From assembly GCF_031202265.1 (NCBI RefSeq), contig NZ_CP100604.1:8910501-8974500 (forward strand): a stretch of 64,000 bases of DNA, in the 5' to 3' direction. The position numbers and the translations under genes were made by a program. Shown here one piece after another: positions 41,161 to 49,464 of this stretch; the stretch's first letter is position 1; each line of letters starts with the position of its first letter. The notes beneath the pieces are model-generated. The model did not search any database, was not told where the DNA came from, and saw nothing but the letters and a program-made list of their open reading frames with translations. This DNA comes from Bradyrhizobium sp. Ash2021 (GTDB taxonomy: Bacteria > Pseudomonadota > Alphaproteobacteria > Rhizobiales > Xanthobacteraceae).

Positions 41161-42423
41161 ATGCCACCTGTTCCTCGGTTACCCGGCCGCGACGCCGTGC
41201 CACGTGTCGTCGTCATCGGCGCCGGCTTTGGCGGTCTGGCGGTCGCGCAAGGCCTTGCGAATTCCGGTACTATTATCACAATTGTCGACCGCCAGAACCA
41301 CCACGTCTTTCAGCCGCTTCTCTATCAGGTGGCGACCGCGGGATTGTCGCCGGCCGACATCGCGGCGCCGATCCGTTCCATCGTCAAGCGTCAGAAGGAG
41401 ACGCGTGTTCTCCTAGCCGAGGTGACGGGCGTGAATACCAGCCAGCGCCACGTTCTACTCTCGGACGGAAACACACTTGAATATGACGCACTGGTGATCG
41501 CAACGGGGGCCCGCCACAGCTATTTCGGCCGCGACGAATGGGCGGAGCACGCCCCTGGCATCAAAACGATCGACGACGCGACCAAGGTCCGGCGAAACAT
41601 TCTGCTCGCTATGGAACGTGCCGAGACGATCCGCCAGGAAAGCCTGCCAGACCGCGACGAATATCTCACCTTCGTAGTGGTCGGCGGAGGGCCGACCGGC
41701 GTGGAATTAGCGGGCGCCATTGCTGAGCTGACGCGCCACGCCACCGATATGGACTTTCGCTTCATCACCCGCCGTTGTCTCAGGATCATACTGGTCGAAG
41801 CGGGTGAACGGCTGCTGCCGACCTTTCCGGCCAAATTGGGCGATGCCGCACGCAAAGCACTCGAGGGACTAGGCGTGCTGATTAGGTTGAACGGTCGCGT
41901 AACCGATATCGGCGACTACGGCGTGAGGATCGGCGATGAGAGGATCGCAACCACGACAGTGATCTGGGCGGCCGGCGTGCAGGCCTCCGATGCCGCCAAA
42001 TGGCTTGATGCCGACGCCGACCGCAGCGGCCGCGTCAAGGTCGAGCCGGATCTGAGCGTCCCCGGTCATCCCGAGATTTTCGTGATCGGTGATACCGCAA
42101 GCCTGGTCGACGCGAGCGGACGTCCGGTGCCTGGCGTAGCACCCGCGGCCAAGCAGGAGGGCATGCATGTTGCCCGCTCGCTGCTCGCACGGTTCACCGG
42201 CCGCCGGGCGCCGTTGCCCTTCCGCTATCGGAACTGGGGAAATCTCGCGACCATCGGACGCAAGCGTGCCGTCGCGGAGATCGGCACACTTCGGATCTCC
42301 GGTCTGCCTGCGTGGTTGCTGTGGTCCACCGCCCACATTTATTTCCTGGTTGGCTTCCGCAACCGCATCGCCGTTGGCGCGAACTGGCTGTGGAATTATC
42401 TCACCTTCGAAACCCCGCGTTAA
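41161..42423 (+). CDS. ndh: type II NADH dehydrogenase (NAD(P)/FAD-dependent oxidoreductase)
   Basis: 420 residues. FAD-binding VVIGAGFGGLAVAQGL is near the N-terminus, NADH-binding FVVVGGGPTGVELAGAIAEL in the middle, VFQPLLYQVATAGLSPADIA after the first Rossmann unit, and EIFVIGDTA for the FAD ribityl contact. The C-terminal amphipathic helices (WLLWSTAHIYFLVGFRNRIAVGANWLWNYLTF) anchor it to the inner face of the membrane. It passes electrons from NADH to quinone without pumping. AAAGGA precedes the ATG. Its last codons and stop lie inside the first unit of the tandem array that follows. Confidence 0.92.
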   Translation: MPPVPRLPGRDAVPRVVVIGAGFGGLAVAQGLANSGTIITIVDRQNHHVFQPLLYQVATAGLSPADIAAPIRSIVKRQKETRVLLAEVTGVNTSQRHVLLSDGNTLEYDALVIATGARHSYFGRDEWAEHAPGIKTIDDATKVRRNILLAMERAETIRQESLPDRDEYLTFVVVGGGPTGVELAGAIAELTRHATDMDFRFITRRCLRIILVEAGERLLPTFPAKLGDAARKALEGLGVLIRLNGRVTDIGDYGVRIGDERIATTTVIWAAGVQASDAAKWLDADADRSGRVKVEPDLSVPGHPEIFVIGDTASLVDASGRPVPGVAPAAKQEGMHVARSLLARFTGRRAPLPFRYRNWGNLATIGRKRAVAEIGTLRISGLPAWLLWSTAHIYFLVGFRNRIAVGANWLWNYLTFETPR

Positions 42424-44400
42424 CCCCTCTTGTCACCCTTACGCGCGCGAGGGCCAGGCCGTGGCTTGCCCGCTGCTACGGGGTCGCTCGCCAACGCGAT
42501 CGGTCGCGCCAAAACAGCACTGGGTGCCCCGCGTTAACCCCTCTTGTCACCCTTACGCGCGCGAGGGCCAGGCCGTGGCTTGCCCGCTGCTACGGGGTCG
42601 CTCGCCAACGCGATCGGTCGCGCCAAAACAGCACTGGGGTCTCGGGCGTGCTTTCTCTCCGGCATTTCGGGCTCGCGCGTGGGTGCCGAACAATCTGGCG
42701 CGGCGTAATTTAGATTTATTGGTTTCGCCGGCGCGATGCTGCTCGACCGGATCGGGGCGGTGCCGCGGCGGCGTAGTTATCGGGGCCAGGCCGTGGCTTG
42801 CCCGCTGCTACGGGGTCGCTCGCCAACGCGATCGGTCGCGCCAAAACAGCACTGGGGTCTCGGGCGTGCTTTCTCTCCGGCATTTCGGGCTCGCGCGTGG
42901 GTGCCGAACAATCTGGCGCGGCGTAATTTAGATTTATTGGTTTCTGCGCGATGCTGCTCGACCGGATCGGGGCGGTGCCGCGGCGGCGTAGTTATGATTT
43001 ATTGGTTTCGGCGGCCCCGCGTTAACCCCTCTTGTCACCCTTACGCGCGCGAGGGCCAGGCCGTGGCTTGCCCGCTGCTACGGGGTCGCTCGCCAACGCG
43101 ATCGGTCGCGCCAAAACAGCACTGGGCCCCGCGTTAACCCCTCTTGTCACCCTTACGCGCGCGAGGGCCAGGCCGTGGCTTGCCCGCTGCTACGGGGTCG
43201 CTCGCCAACGCGATCGGTCGCGCCAAAACAGCACTGGGGTCTCGGGCGTGCTTTCTCTCCGGCATTTCGGGCTCGCGCGTGGGTGCCGAACAATCTGGCG
43301 CGGCGTAATTTAGATTTATTGGTTTCGCCGGCGCGATGCTGCTCGACCGGATCGGGGCGGTGCCGCGGCGGCGTAGTTATGATTTATTGGTTTCGGCGGC
43401 CCCGCGTTAACCCCTCTTGTCACCCTTACGCGCGCGAGGGCCAGGCCGTGGCTTGCCCGCTGCTACGGGGTCGCTCGCCAACGCGATCGGTCGCGCCAAA
43501 ACAGCACTGGGGTCTCGGGCGTGCTTTCTCTCCGGCATTTCGGGCTCGCGCGTGGGTGCCGAACAATCTGGCGCGGCGTAATTTAGATTTATTGGTTTCG
43601 CCGGCGCGATGCTGCTCGACCGGATCGGGGCGGTGCCGCGGCGGCGTAGTTATGATTTATTGGTTTCGGCGGCCCCGCGTTAACCCCTCTTGTCACCCTT
43701 ACGCGCGCGAGGGCCAGGCCGTGGCTTGCCCGCTGCTACGGGGTCGCTCGCCAACGCGATCGGTCGCGCCAAAACAGCACTGGGGTCTCGGGCGTGCTTT
43801 CTCTCCGGCATTTCGGGCTCGCGCGTGGGTGCCGAACAATCTGGCGCGGCGTAATTTAGATTTATTGGTTTCGCCGGCGCGATGCTGCTCGACCGGATCG
43901 GGGCGGTGCCGCGGCGGCGTAGTTATGATTTATTGGTTTCGGCGGCCCCGCGTTAACCCCTCTTGTCACCCTTACGCGCGCGAGGGCCAGGCCGTGGCTT
44001 GCCCGCTGCTACGGGGTCGCTCGCCAACGCGATCGGTCGCGCCAAAACAGCACTGGGGTCTCGGGCGTGCTTTCTCTCCGGCATTTCGGGCTCGCGCGTG
44101 GGTGCCGAACAATCTGGCGCGGCGTAATTTAGATTTATTGGTTTCCGGCGCGATGCTGCTCGACCGGATCGGGGCGGTGCCGCGGCGGCGTAGTTATGAT
44201 TTATTGGTTTCGGCGGCCCCGCGTTAACCCCTCTTGTCACCCTTTACGCGCGCGAGGGCCAGGCCGTGGCTTGCCCGCTGCTACGGGGTCGCTCGCCAAC
44301 GCGATCGGTCGCGCCAAAACAGCACTGGGGTCTCGGGCGTGCTTTCTCTCCGGCATTTCGGGCTCGCGCGTGGGTGCCGAACAATCTGGCGCGGCGTAAG
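42414..44400. repeat. 2-kb composite tandem array, main period 273 bp
   Basis: Two modules alternate. Module A is about 112 bp, starting CCCCGCGTTAACCCCTC and ending aaaacagcactggg. Module B is about 160 bp, starting gtctcgggcgtgc and ending ATTGGTTTCGGCGG. GTTAACCCC occurs at 42420, 42533, 43021, 43133, 43406, 43679, 43952 and 44223; three of the steps are exactly 273 bp and the last is 271. A ninth, 5-prime-truncated A copy starts near 42781. There are seven B copies, the last cut at 44400. Neighbouring copies are nearly identical. The 273-bp period keeps frames open across copies (to 350 codons), but composition argues against coding. Confidence 0.95.
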
Positions 44401-44410
44401 CGAAAAACAA

Positions 44411-44431
44411 GGCGATTGCTAACCAATCGCC
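44411..44431. terminator. perfect hairpin after the tandem array
   Basis: GGCGATTG-CTAAC-CAATCGCC, an 8-bp perfect stem with a 5-base loop, just after the last repeat copy. No U-run follows on either strand, so it may be a structural or recombination site rather than an intrinsic terminator. Confidence 0.4.
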
Positions 44432-44471
44432 CTTGCTCAAGCTTAGTGAAGAGTCCGATTCCAAAGAACGT

Positions 44472-45017
44472 CTACGCGTCAGCAATTGGATTGTGCAAAG
44501 ACTCTATAATTATGCAGTCAAGAAAACCGTCGAACTCTGACTTCTGACGGTCTTTCAACATGTAGTCGATCCAACCCGCGTTCGCACCGTCGCGGACAAG
44601 AATTCTGCCGTGACCCCACTCGACCTTCGCCCAACACTCGCGGATCATTTTTTCAAGGGTAATGGCATCGAAGTGTGAGGGCAATTCAATTGCACAATGA
44701 ATATGCCATCGACCTGACGCGCCGCACTCCCATGGACGTAACGCGCGGGCGCGGACCTCGCCTTTTTCAAGTACGGGTAATACACGAAGGCGTTTGCCGT
44801 GCCGCCGAAATGCAGATCCATATACAGCTCTGTTGAGGAGGTTCATGAAGTGCCGAAACGCTTGTCTGCACCGATAGTCGTCGATTTTTAACCAGCCACC
44901 GCGGTCGGGCTGCCAGGCTTGCTTCAAGGTTAGAGTGACGTCGCAAAATTCACCCCAGCTGCTGGTATCGAAGAAGTGTGATTTGGCGGATTCAAAAGGA
45001 TCAGATCTAACTTCCAT
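44472..45017 (-). CDS. HUH-endonuclease-like replication initiator protein
   Basis: 181 residues. RWHIHCAIELP contains a His-hydrophobic-His motif (His105, His107), and GWIDYMLKD contains a Tyr152-xx-Lys155. This is the order and spacing of motifs 2 and 3 in rolling-circle Rep/HUH proteins of plasmids, phages and IS-associated elements. VTLTLKQAW near residue 27 would be motif 1. Ribosome binding site is weak. It could be a relic or a domesticated Rep; no origin is obvious, but the 2-kb tandem array ends 72 bases past its stop. Activity would be single-strand nicking with a covalent tyrosine link. Confidence 0.65.
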   Translation of the reverse strand: MEVRSDPFESAKSHFFDTSSWGEFCDVTLTLKQAWQPDRGGWLKIDDYRCRQAFRHFMNLLNRAVYGSAFRRHGKRLRVLPVLEKGEVRARALRPWECGASGRWHIHCAIELPSHFDAITLEKMIRECWAKVEWGHGRILVRDGANAGWIDYMLKDRQKSEFDGFLDCIIIESLHNPIADA

Positions 45018-45417
45018 CGAATAGTTATGCGCCTCACCGCGGGAAAGGTTCCTTCTCGACTAATCCATGCTCGCCAGCGAGTCCGGTTCCTGAGCTGAAC
45101 CTGCGAATGACGCCAGTGCTTCCATCGGTTGCCATGGCACTCTTCTCCGATCTTCTACATTCCTTAGCTGATCTCTCGAAGGGTGTTTTGATTTAGCTCA
45201 CGGGAGCCTAGACGAATTAAGGCCATCAATCCAACCAGGATAGAGCAGGTCGAAGGTTGTCTCGGTCGCGACCCAATACGCTCGATTTCACCATGGAGTG
45301 AATTGCACATCTCGGTGTTGATCGGCGAATGCCGGTCATGCCGTCGCCGCGAGGCCACATACAAGGGTCACCACAAGGTCAAGATCGCCGACCTTGTATT
45401 CCCCGGCTGCGCCCAGA
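45018..45417. other. no supportable gene
   Basis: About 400 bases between the HUH-like gene and the chromate-transporter remnants. Frames read like broken coding sequence (for example ATYKGHHKVKIADLVF on the plus strand near 45360), but nothing complete is present and no repeat ends are visible. Confidence 0.35.
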
Positions 45418-45624
45418 TTAGCGCACGGGAGGCGCTACCAGCGCGTGGAAACCAACTCCGCCCGGCGTGCTTCGCGTGATCACGACGGCCTCGTTAAGCT
45501 GCTTGTCGGTCAAGACGTGGTAGTGAAACACGAGCGCGTCTTGGATCACCGGCAGCGATGCGAGCCCGGCGAATGCCGTCACCGTGCGCTTGAGCAGCAA
45601 CAAATATAGAAGCAGGACGTTCAT
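45418..45624 (-). pseudogene. truncated C-half of a split chromate transporter
   Basis: The ATG at 45624 overlaps the stop of the upstream half (ATGA). Residues 1-55 (LLLYLLLLKRTVTAFAGLASLPVIQDALVFHYHVLTDKQLNEAVVITRSTPG) match the start of the second member of short-chain ChrA pairs. The normal GPVG segment and three further helices are then replaced by a short tail and a stop. About 130 residues are missing, so it cannot form a transporter half. Confidence 0.7.
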
Positions 45625-46191
45625 GGCTGCCCCGCTGGCCAGAGCGCGCGGACCGCCGCTGCTATCAAGAGCACTTCGATGGCTGAGAGACCCGCGACGA
45701 CGTACAGCGCGAACGCGGTCGCGCCGACGATGACGACGCGGATGCGTTCGCGCCCTTTGAAGTGAGGCTTCGCAATCGTCCAGACCGTCTTGACCGTGAT
45801 CGCAACCGCCGCCGCTATCGCGCCATGGATGGCAGCTTGTGCGAATTGGTTTTCCTGCCACTGACTGAATAGAGCCGTGAGCACGACGACCATGATCGTG
45901 CACGGGACCGATGCCGCCAGTAGAGCGGCGACCGCGCCGCCCATGCCGCGCAACAGCCAACCGACGCCCGTACAGAAGGCGAGAAGATTGGTGCCGGGCG
46001 TGAGGCGGCCCAAGCGCAAAGCAGAGAATGAAGCGATCTTCCGTGACCCAACGGCGCTTGCCGACCAACTCGTGATGCAGGACCGCCGTCGTGGCACTGC
46101 CGCCACCAAGCGTGAAGTTGGCAGAGCGTCCGAACACGCGTGCGATGGGCGTGAGACGCGGATGCGTGGCGTGATCGTCGGAAGTCGTCAT
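45621..46191 (-). pseudogene. frameshifted N-half of a split chromate transporter
   Basis: From the ATG at 46191 the frame encodes FTLGGGSATTAVLHHELVGKRRWVTEDRFILCFALG, then shifts. The correct continuation RLTPGTNLLAFCTGVGWLLRGMGGAVAALLAASVPC lies one base out of frame and runs to the stop at 45621. A single extra G at 46009-46011 explains it. The pair once exported chromate or sulfate-like anions; both halves are now broken. Confidence 0.75.
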
Positions 46192-46420
46192 AGGGCACGG
46201 TCCCGGCGCAATTCGCCGTTGAGGGGATGGTGCCCAAACCCGTGCAGCCTTTGGCGCAGGGTCCCGTCGTGCCGGTTCGCTTCACGACATGCTTACGGCA
46301 CGCCGTGGGGATGGCCTGATCCTAGCAGCCTACGCCCGAGCGTCTAGCCCTAACCATTTCTTCACGAGATGCAGCGACATTGACCGCACGGGATGCGTAT
46401 CACGCCCGGTTTCTTGCAAA

Positions 46421-46464
46421 GCCGTCGCGCCGATCTCAACCCGTCGCGGCGGCTTTCGTTTTCT
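46421..46464 (+). terminator. intrinsic-terminator-like hairpin
   Basis: GCCGTCGCG at 46421 pairs with CGCGGCGGC at 46445 (one G-U pair), followed by TTTCGTTTTCT. No plus-strand gene ends just before it, so it may be left from a deleted gene or insulate the small-gene pair downstream. Confidence 0.5.
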
Positions 46465-46526
46465 AGGCAAAGGGACTTGCGCGTCCGATGGACTCCGCTA
46501 CGATTGCCAGCGGGAGCATCACAACC

Positions 46527-46853
46527 ATGAGACATATTTCGCTCGCGACTGCCGCTGTGATCGCGCTCTCGATTACTACCGCGCAGGCACGCGATGTCAT
46601 CGGCGGTGGTTCTCGGTCATGCGGCTCATGGCTGGAAAATCAGCGCGACGAATATTTCTCGCTCTACGATCAGGCTTGGGTTGCTGGTTACTTATCGAGC
46701 TATAGCCTCCACGCCAGCGACCAAATCCAGTTGCCGGACGCGGCGGCTGTGCGCGGCTGGATCACCAAGTATTGTCGAAATCACCCGCTTGATGAAATTT
46801 ACAAGGCGGCTGACGAGTTGGTGAACGAACTCAATCACCGGGCGTCGCACTAG
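46527..46853 (+). CDS. small secreted protein, HdeA/Rap1a-like size and pattern
   Basis: 108 residues with a signal peptide ending near AQARD. The mature part has SCGSWLENQRDEYFSLYDQAWVAGYLSSYS ... AVRGWITKYCRNHPLDEIYKAADELVNEL: an all-helical domain with two cysteines (one disulfide), typical of a large set of uncharacterised proteobacterial periplasmic proteins. GGGAG precedes the ATG at 46527. Function unknown. The next small gene follows after 15 bases. Confidence 0.7.
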   Translation: MRHISLATAAVIALSITTAQARDVIGGGSRSCGSWLENQRDEYFSLYDQAWVAGYLSSYSLHASDQIQLPDAAAVRGWITKYCRNHPLDEIYKAADELVNELNHRASH

Positions 46854-46868
46854 GAGAAAAGGCAGCGA

Positions 46869-47066
46869 ATGGCCGATCTGTTCTTGCCTGTGAGAGACAA
46901 GCGGACAAAACCTTTACGTGATGCCTTGAAGCGCCAAGGCTTGAAGCTGGTCGAAGTCAGACGCTACGCCGTAGTTCGCGAGCATGATCGCAAGGAGCTT
47001 TGCGGCGGCACCTTTGATGATGTTTTCAAATGGGCCGCCCGGCAGATGCGTGAGGGTAAGTTGTAA
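46869..47066 (+). CDS. small basic hypothetical protein
   Basis: 65 residues, basic and cytoplasmic (LRDALKRQGLKLVEVRRYAVVREHDRKELCGGTFDDVFKWAARQ). GGAGAAAAG precedes the ATG, 15 bases after the secreted protein gene. No family known. Small proteins of this kind commonly ride next to integrases. Confidence 0.55.
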   Translation: MADLFLPVRDKRTKPLRDALKRQGLKLVEVRRYAVVREHDRKELCGGTFDDVFKWAARQMREGKL

Positions 47067-47099
47067 GCGAGAAGTGCGCCGTCTCCGGTCGCAACGCTG

Positions 47100-48434
47100 C
47101 TACATTTTGCTGCATACGAACTTGCTCCACTTGAGCATCATTGGAGCCCTCAGTTTGTAGAGGTCCCGTGCGATGAGGCCCGTGGTCCGGCTGTATGCCT
47201 GCACGACGGCATCGCCGACCGAATGTGCGAGCGCCATTTCTCGAAGCTCTAACTCGAATTTGTTTTTCAAAGCCCAGTTTTGAAGCGAGGTCCTGAAACC
47301 GTGCGGCACCGGGCAGCGGCCGTTATCGACTGTCGTGATCTTCCCGCGCTTCAAGAATTTGTGCAGGATGTCAGGCATGGCCTTATTCCACATCGGCGAT
47401 GCGGGTCCCATCGTCGGGCTATGGAAGACGAACTCATCAGGCTTTCCCGGCTTGCCGATGAGCTTCAACGCTTCTGGCGACAGCGGCACACGATGCTCTT
47501 CGTCTTCCTTCATTCTTGAATAGGCCACGACCCAAACCTTGTTTTTGAAATCGACTTCGCGCCAGCGCATCTCCAGCGTTTCGTTAGTTCGTGCGGCAGT
47601 GAGAATTGTAAATGCCAACGCGCGGGACGCGATGGTGCCCAGCGCCAGCAAATCGACCATGAACGCGGGGATGTGATCGGGAAGCATTGCAGGATGGTGC
47701 TCGACCTTCTCCGCCTTCGGCTTGGGCAGATGTTCGAAGACTTCGGCCGATGCCGGGTTGTCGCCAGTAAAGAACCCTCTCGACTTCGCGTTGGCGAAGA
47801 TGATCTCAATGATGCCGCGCACCTTCTCACGGGTCGGCGGGTTACCGTTCCAGATCGCGAGATGGTACTGCACATCGACTGTATCGATCTCGGCGACGGG
47901 GCGCGCTGCGAGCGTGCCGCGCTTCAAGAGCCAACGCCGATACGACTTGGCTTGAAGATCGCCTTTCCAGCTTTCCGCCTCGCCCGGCATCCACGCGGGC
48001 TCCGCGCCTTTCCCTAGCCCTGCGGGCGCGGGTACGGTCAGCCAGTAGCCCTCTAGATACTCCGTGACGACCTCGCCGAAGAGCTTCTTCCCAACGGCGT
48101 CTACAGGCGCCCCGGAGCCCTTGCCGCCGGGTGGATGGGCCTTCCGGTTTACCAGCCCTCGGCGCTCTGTCGGGCGGCCCTCGCGGCGCTTGGTCGCCTC
48201 GGCCTCCCGGGCCGTGCGGGCTGCCAGCGGCGATAGGTCGCCCGGGTCCGTGCCAGCGGTGCCGAGCAGCATGGTCCGGAAGCTCGCGCCCTCGCGCCAA
48301 GCATAGGACCAGTAGCCGCGACCGTTGCGCGTCAACAGGTACAGCGAATGCCCGTCGCTGATCTTCTTCAAGGTCTTCACGCCGACACTGTCATTGATGG
48401 CTTTGACGACCTTCGTCGGGTTGAGTTTCGGCAT
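47100..48434 (-). CDS. tyrosine recombinase (phage/island integrase)
   Basis: 444 residues. A P4-like integrase with an N-terminal arm-binding domain and a C-terminal catalytic domain. The active-site residues are visible: Arg282 (TAARTNETLEMRW), His378 and Arg381 (PHGFRTSLQ), His404 (LAHSVG) and nucleophile Tyr414 (VQAYSRTTG), so it is probably active. No tRNA gene or matching att repeat is recognisable nearby. It probably mobilised part of the 42-49 kb stretch. Confidence 0.88.
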   Translation of the reverse strand: MPKLNPTKVVKAINDSVGVKTLKKISDGHSLYLLTRNGRGYWSYAWREGASFRTMLLGTAGTDPGDLSPLAARTAREAEATKRREGRPTERRGLVNRKAHPPGGKGSGAPVDAVGKKLFGEVVTEYLEGYWLTVPAPAGLGKGAEPAWMPGEAESWKGDLQAKSYRRWLLKRGTLAARPVAEIDTVDVQYHLAIWNGNPPTREKVRGIIEIIFANAKSRGFFTGDNPASAEVFEHLPKPKAEKVEHHPAMLPDHIPAFMVDLLALGTIASRALAFTILTAARTNETLEMRWREVDFKNKVWVVAYSRMKEDEEHRVPLSPEALKLIGKPGKPDEFVFHSPTMGPASPMWNKAMPDILHKFLKRGKITTVDNGRCPVPHGFRTSLQNWALKNKFELELREMALAHSVGDAVVQAYSRTTGLIARDLYKLRAPMMLKWSKFVCSKM

Positions 48435-48435
48435 G

Positions 48436-48690
48436 GTCTATTCGTCCTCTTCCCCGGCTTCGTCGGGCTCGCTGTCGTCCGGCTTCCGGCTGTTCGATAT
48501 AAGTGCCGTCTGCATCGCGGAGACCCTTGCGGATGTCATCGGCGATACCTTTGGCGCGCTCGGCTTCTTTCCGGGCGATGCCTTCCGGGGTTTGCTCTTC
48601 GGCGATCTCGCGAGCGGTGCGGGCTTCGTTCTCGCGCTCAACCTCATTGAAGATGTCGTCTAGGACGTTGGCTTGACGGGCATCGGGGGA
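48436..48690 (-). pseudogene. small charged protein upstream of the integrase, apparently frameshifted
   Basis: One minus-strand frame without a start codon reads DARQANVLDDIFNEVERENEARTAREIAEEQTPEGIARKEAERAKGIADDIRKGL, strongly helical and protein-like. The adjacent frame ends SRKPDDSEPDEAGEEDE and stops 4 bases before the integrase ATG. An ATG at the front (near 48680) is one base out of frame with the first part. Two small indels would give one acidic helical protein; as it stands it cannot be made. Confidence 0.35.
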
Positions 48691-49063
48691 CCTCGTTTGT
48701 TACCTACTTGTTACCTACAAATAGGCCCCCAGCCCTGCCCGTGCAAGCCCGCTATTGCGCGGCCTCCGATCAAAGTTAAGCCCGTTTTATTAGGGTTTTT
48801 GCAACCTCTTGCCCGCTCTTGCCCAGTATTGCCAAGCGTCGGATTTGTCTGGGTTCGCCAGTTCGACGCTTACGGCAACTATGTCGGCCGCGTGCGTAAC
48901 TGCGGTTACTGACGATCGACTGATTGATTTTGCTTTGACGCGTTTTCTTCCCGCGACCGCCGTCTAACCCCGGATCAAGTCCCGAGCAGGCTCTCGCTTG
49001 AAAACGCGCTGATCGTGGATTCCGCGTCCGGCACGGGCGCCTCATCCACCCCGTGCCGCACCC
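48691..49063. other. intergenic region with an 11-bp tandem repeat
   Basis: TTGTTACCTAC occurs twice in tandem at 48697-48718, upstream of the integrase gene, possibly an integrase or regulator arm site. The plus strand further on ends in a short frame reading VRQFDAYGNYVGRVRNCGY, which looks like the tail of a small secreted protein but has no start. Nothing else is supportable. Confidence 0.4.
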
Positions 49064-49103
49064 GACCCGCCCGGTTGTCCCCCCGGGCGGGTCAACCTTT
49101 TTT
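49064..49103 (+). terminator. strong intrinsic terminator
   Basis: GACCCGCCCGG pairs perfectly with CCGGGCGGGTC (11-bp stem, 8-base loop), followed by aacc and a run of six T. It points along the plus strand and shields the dmeR promoter 40 bases downstream from read-through. Confidence 0.8.
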
Positions 49104-49141
49104 GGCAACGATTTCATTGATCCTGGCGATCGATCCCCGGC

Positions 49142-49171
49142 TTGACATAGAATAGGGGGGTACCCTATCTA
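49142..49171 (+). promoter_or_regulatory. dmeR promoter with embedded RcnR/CsoR-type operator
   Basis: TTGACA at 49142, then a 17-18 base spacer and TATCTA at 49166. The spacer contains ATAGGGGGGTACCCTAT, a G-tract palindrome of the kind bound by RcnR/CsoR-family repressors. Transcription would begin at or next to the ATG at 49178, so the mRNA is probably leaderless. Repressor bound in the spacer would block RNA polymerase. Confidence 0.7.
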
Positions 49172-49177
49172 GCCCGC

Positions 49178-49456
49178 ATGACACATACCGTGCGAGAGAA
49201 GAAGAAGCTGCTGGCCCGGGTAGGCCGCATTCGCGGCCAGATCGAAGCGATCGAGCGGGCGCTGACCGACGAGGCGGAATGCGAGCGCATCATGCATATG
49301 ATTGCGGGCGTTCGCGGCGGCGTCGCGGGCCTGATGGCCGAAGTGGTCGAGGACCACATCCGCACCCATCTCGTCGACCCCGAGAAAAATCCGGGCGCGC
49401 TTAACGCCGACGCGGCGGATCAGCTCATCGAAGTGGTCCACACCTATCTGAAGTGA
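49178..49456 (+). CDS. dmeR: metal-responsive repressor, RcnR/CsoR family (DmeR-like)
   Basis: 92 residues, all-helical DUF156 fold (KKKLLARVGRIRGQIEAIERALTDEAECERIMHMIAGVRGGVAGLMAEVVEDHIRTHL). Candidate metal ligands are the N-terminal His (THTV), Cys35, His40 and His60-type positions, which fits the RcnR-like nickel/cobalt pattern. It lacks the Cys-His-Cys set of copper CsoR. It is encoded directly before dmeF, as in the dmeRF systems of rhizobia, where it represses the operon until Ni or Co binds. No Shine-Dalgarno is visible. Confidence 0.88.
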   Translation: MTHTVREKKKLLARVGRIRGQIEAIERALTDEAECERIMHMIAGVRGGVAGLMAEVVEDHIRTHLVDPEKNPGALNADAADQLIEVVHTYLK

Positions 49457-49464
49457 GAATTCGC

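Noticed and set aside
43175..44227. 350-codon open frame across the tandem array (and shorter parallel ones)
   Set aside because: It is open only because the repeat period is a multiple of three and the unit lacks stops in that frame. Composition is Arg/Trp/Cys-rich, there is no ribosome binding site, and all three frames show similar runs.
42414..44400. CRISPR array
   Set aside because: The repeats are 112-273 bp with no unique spacers and no cas genes nearby.
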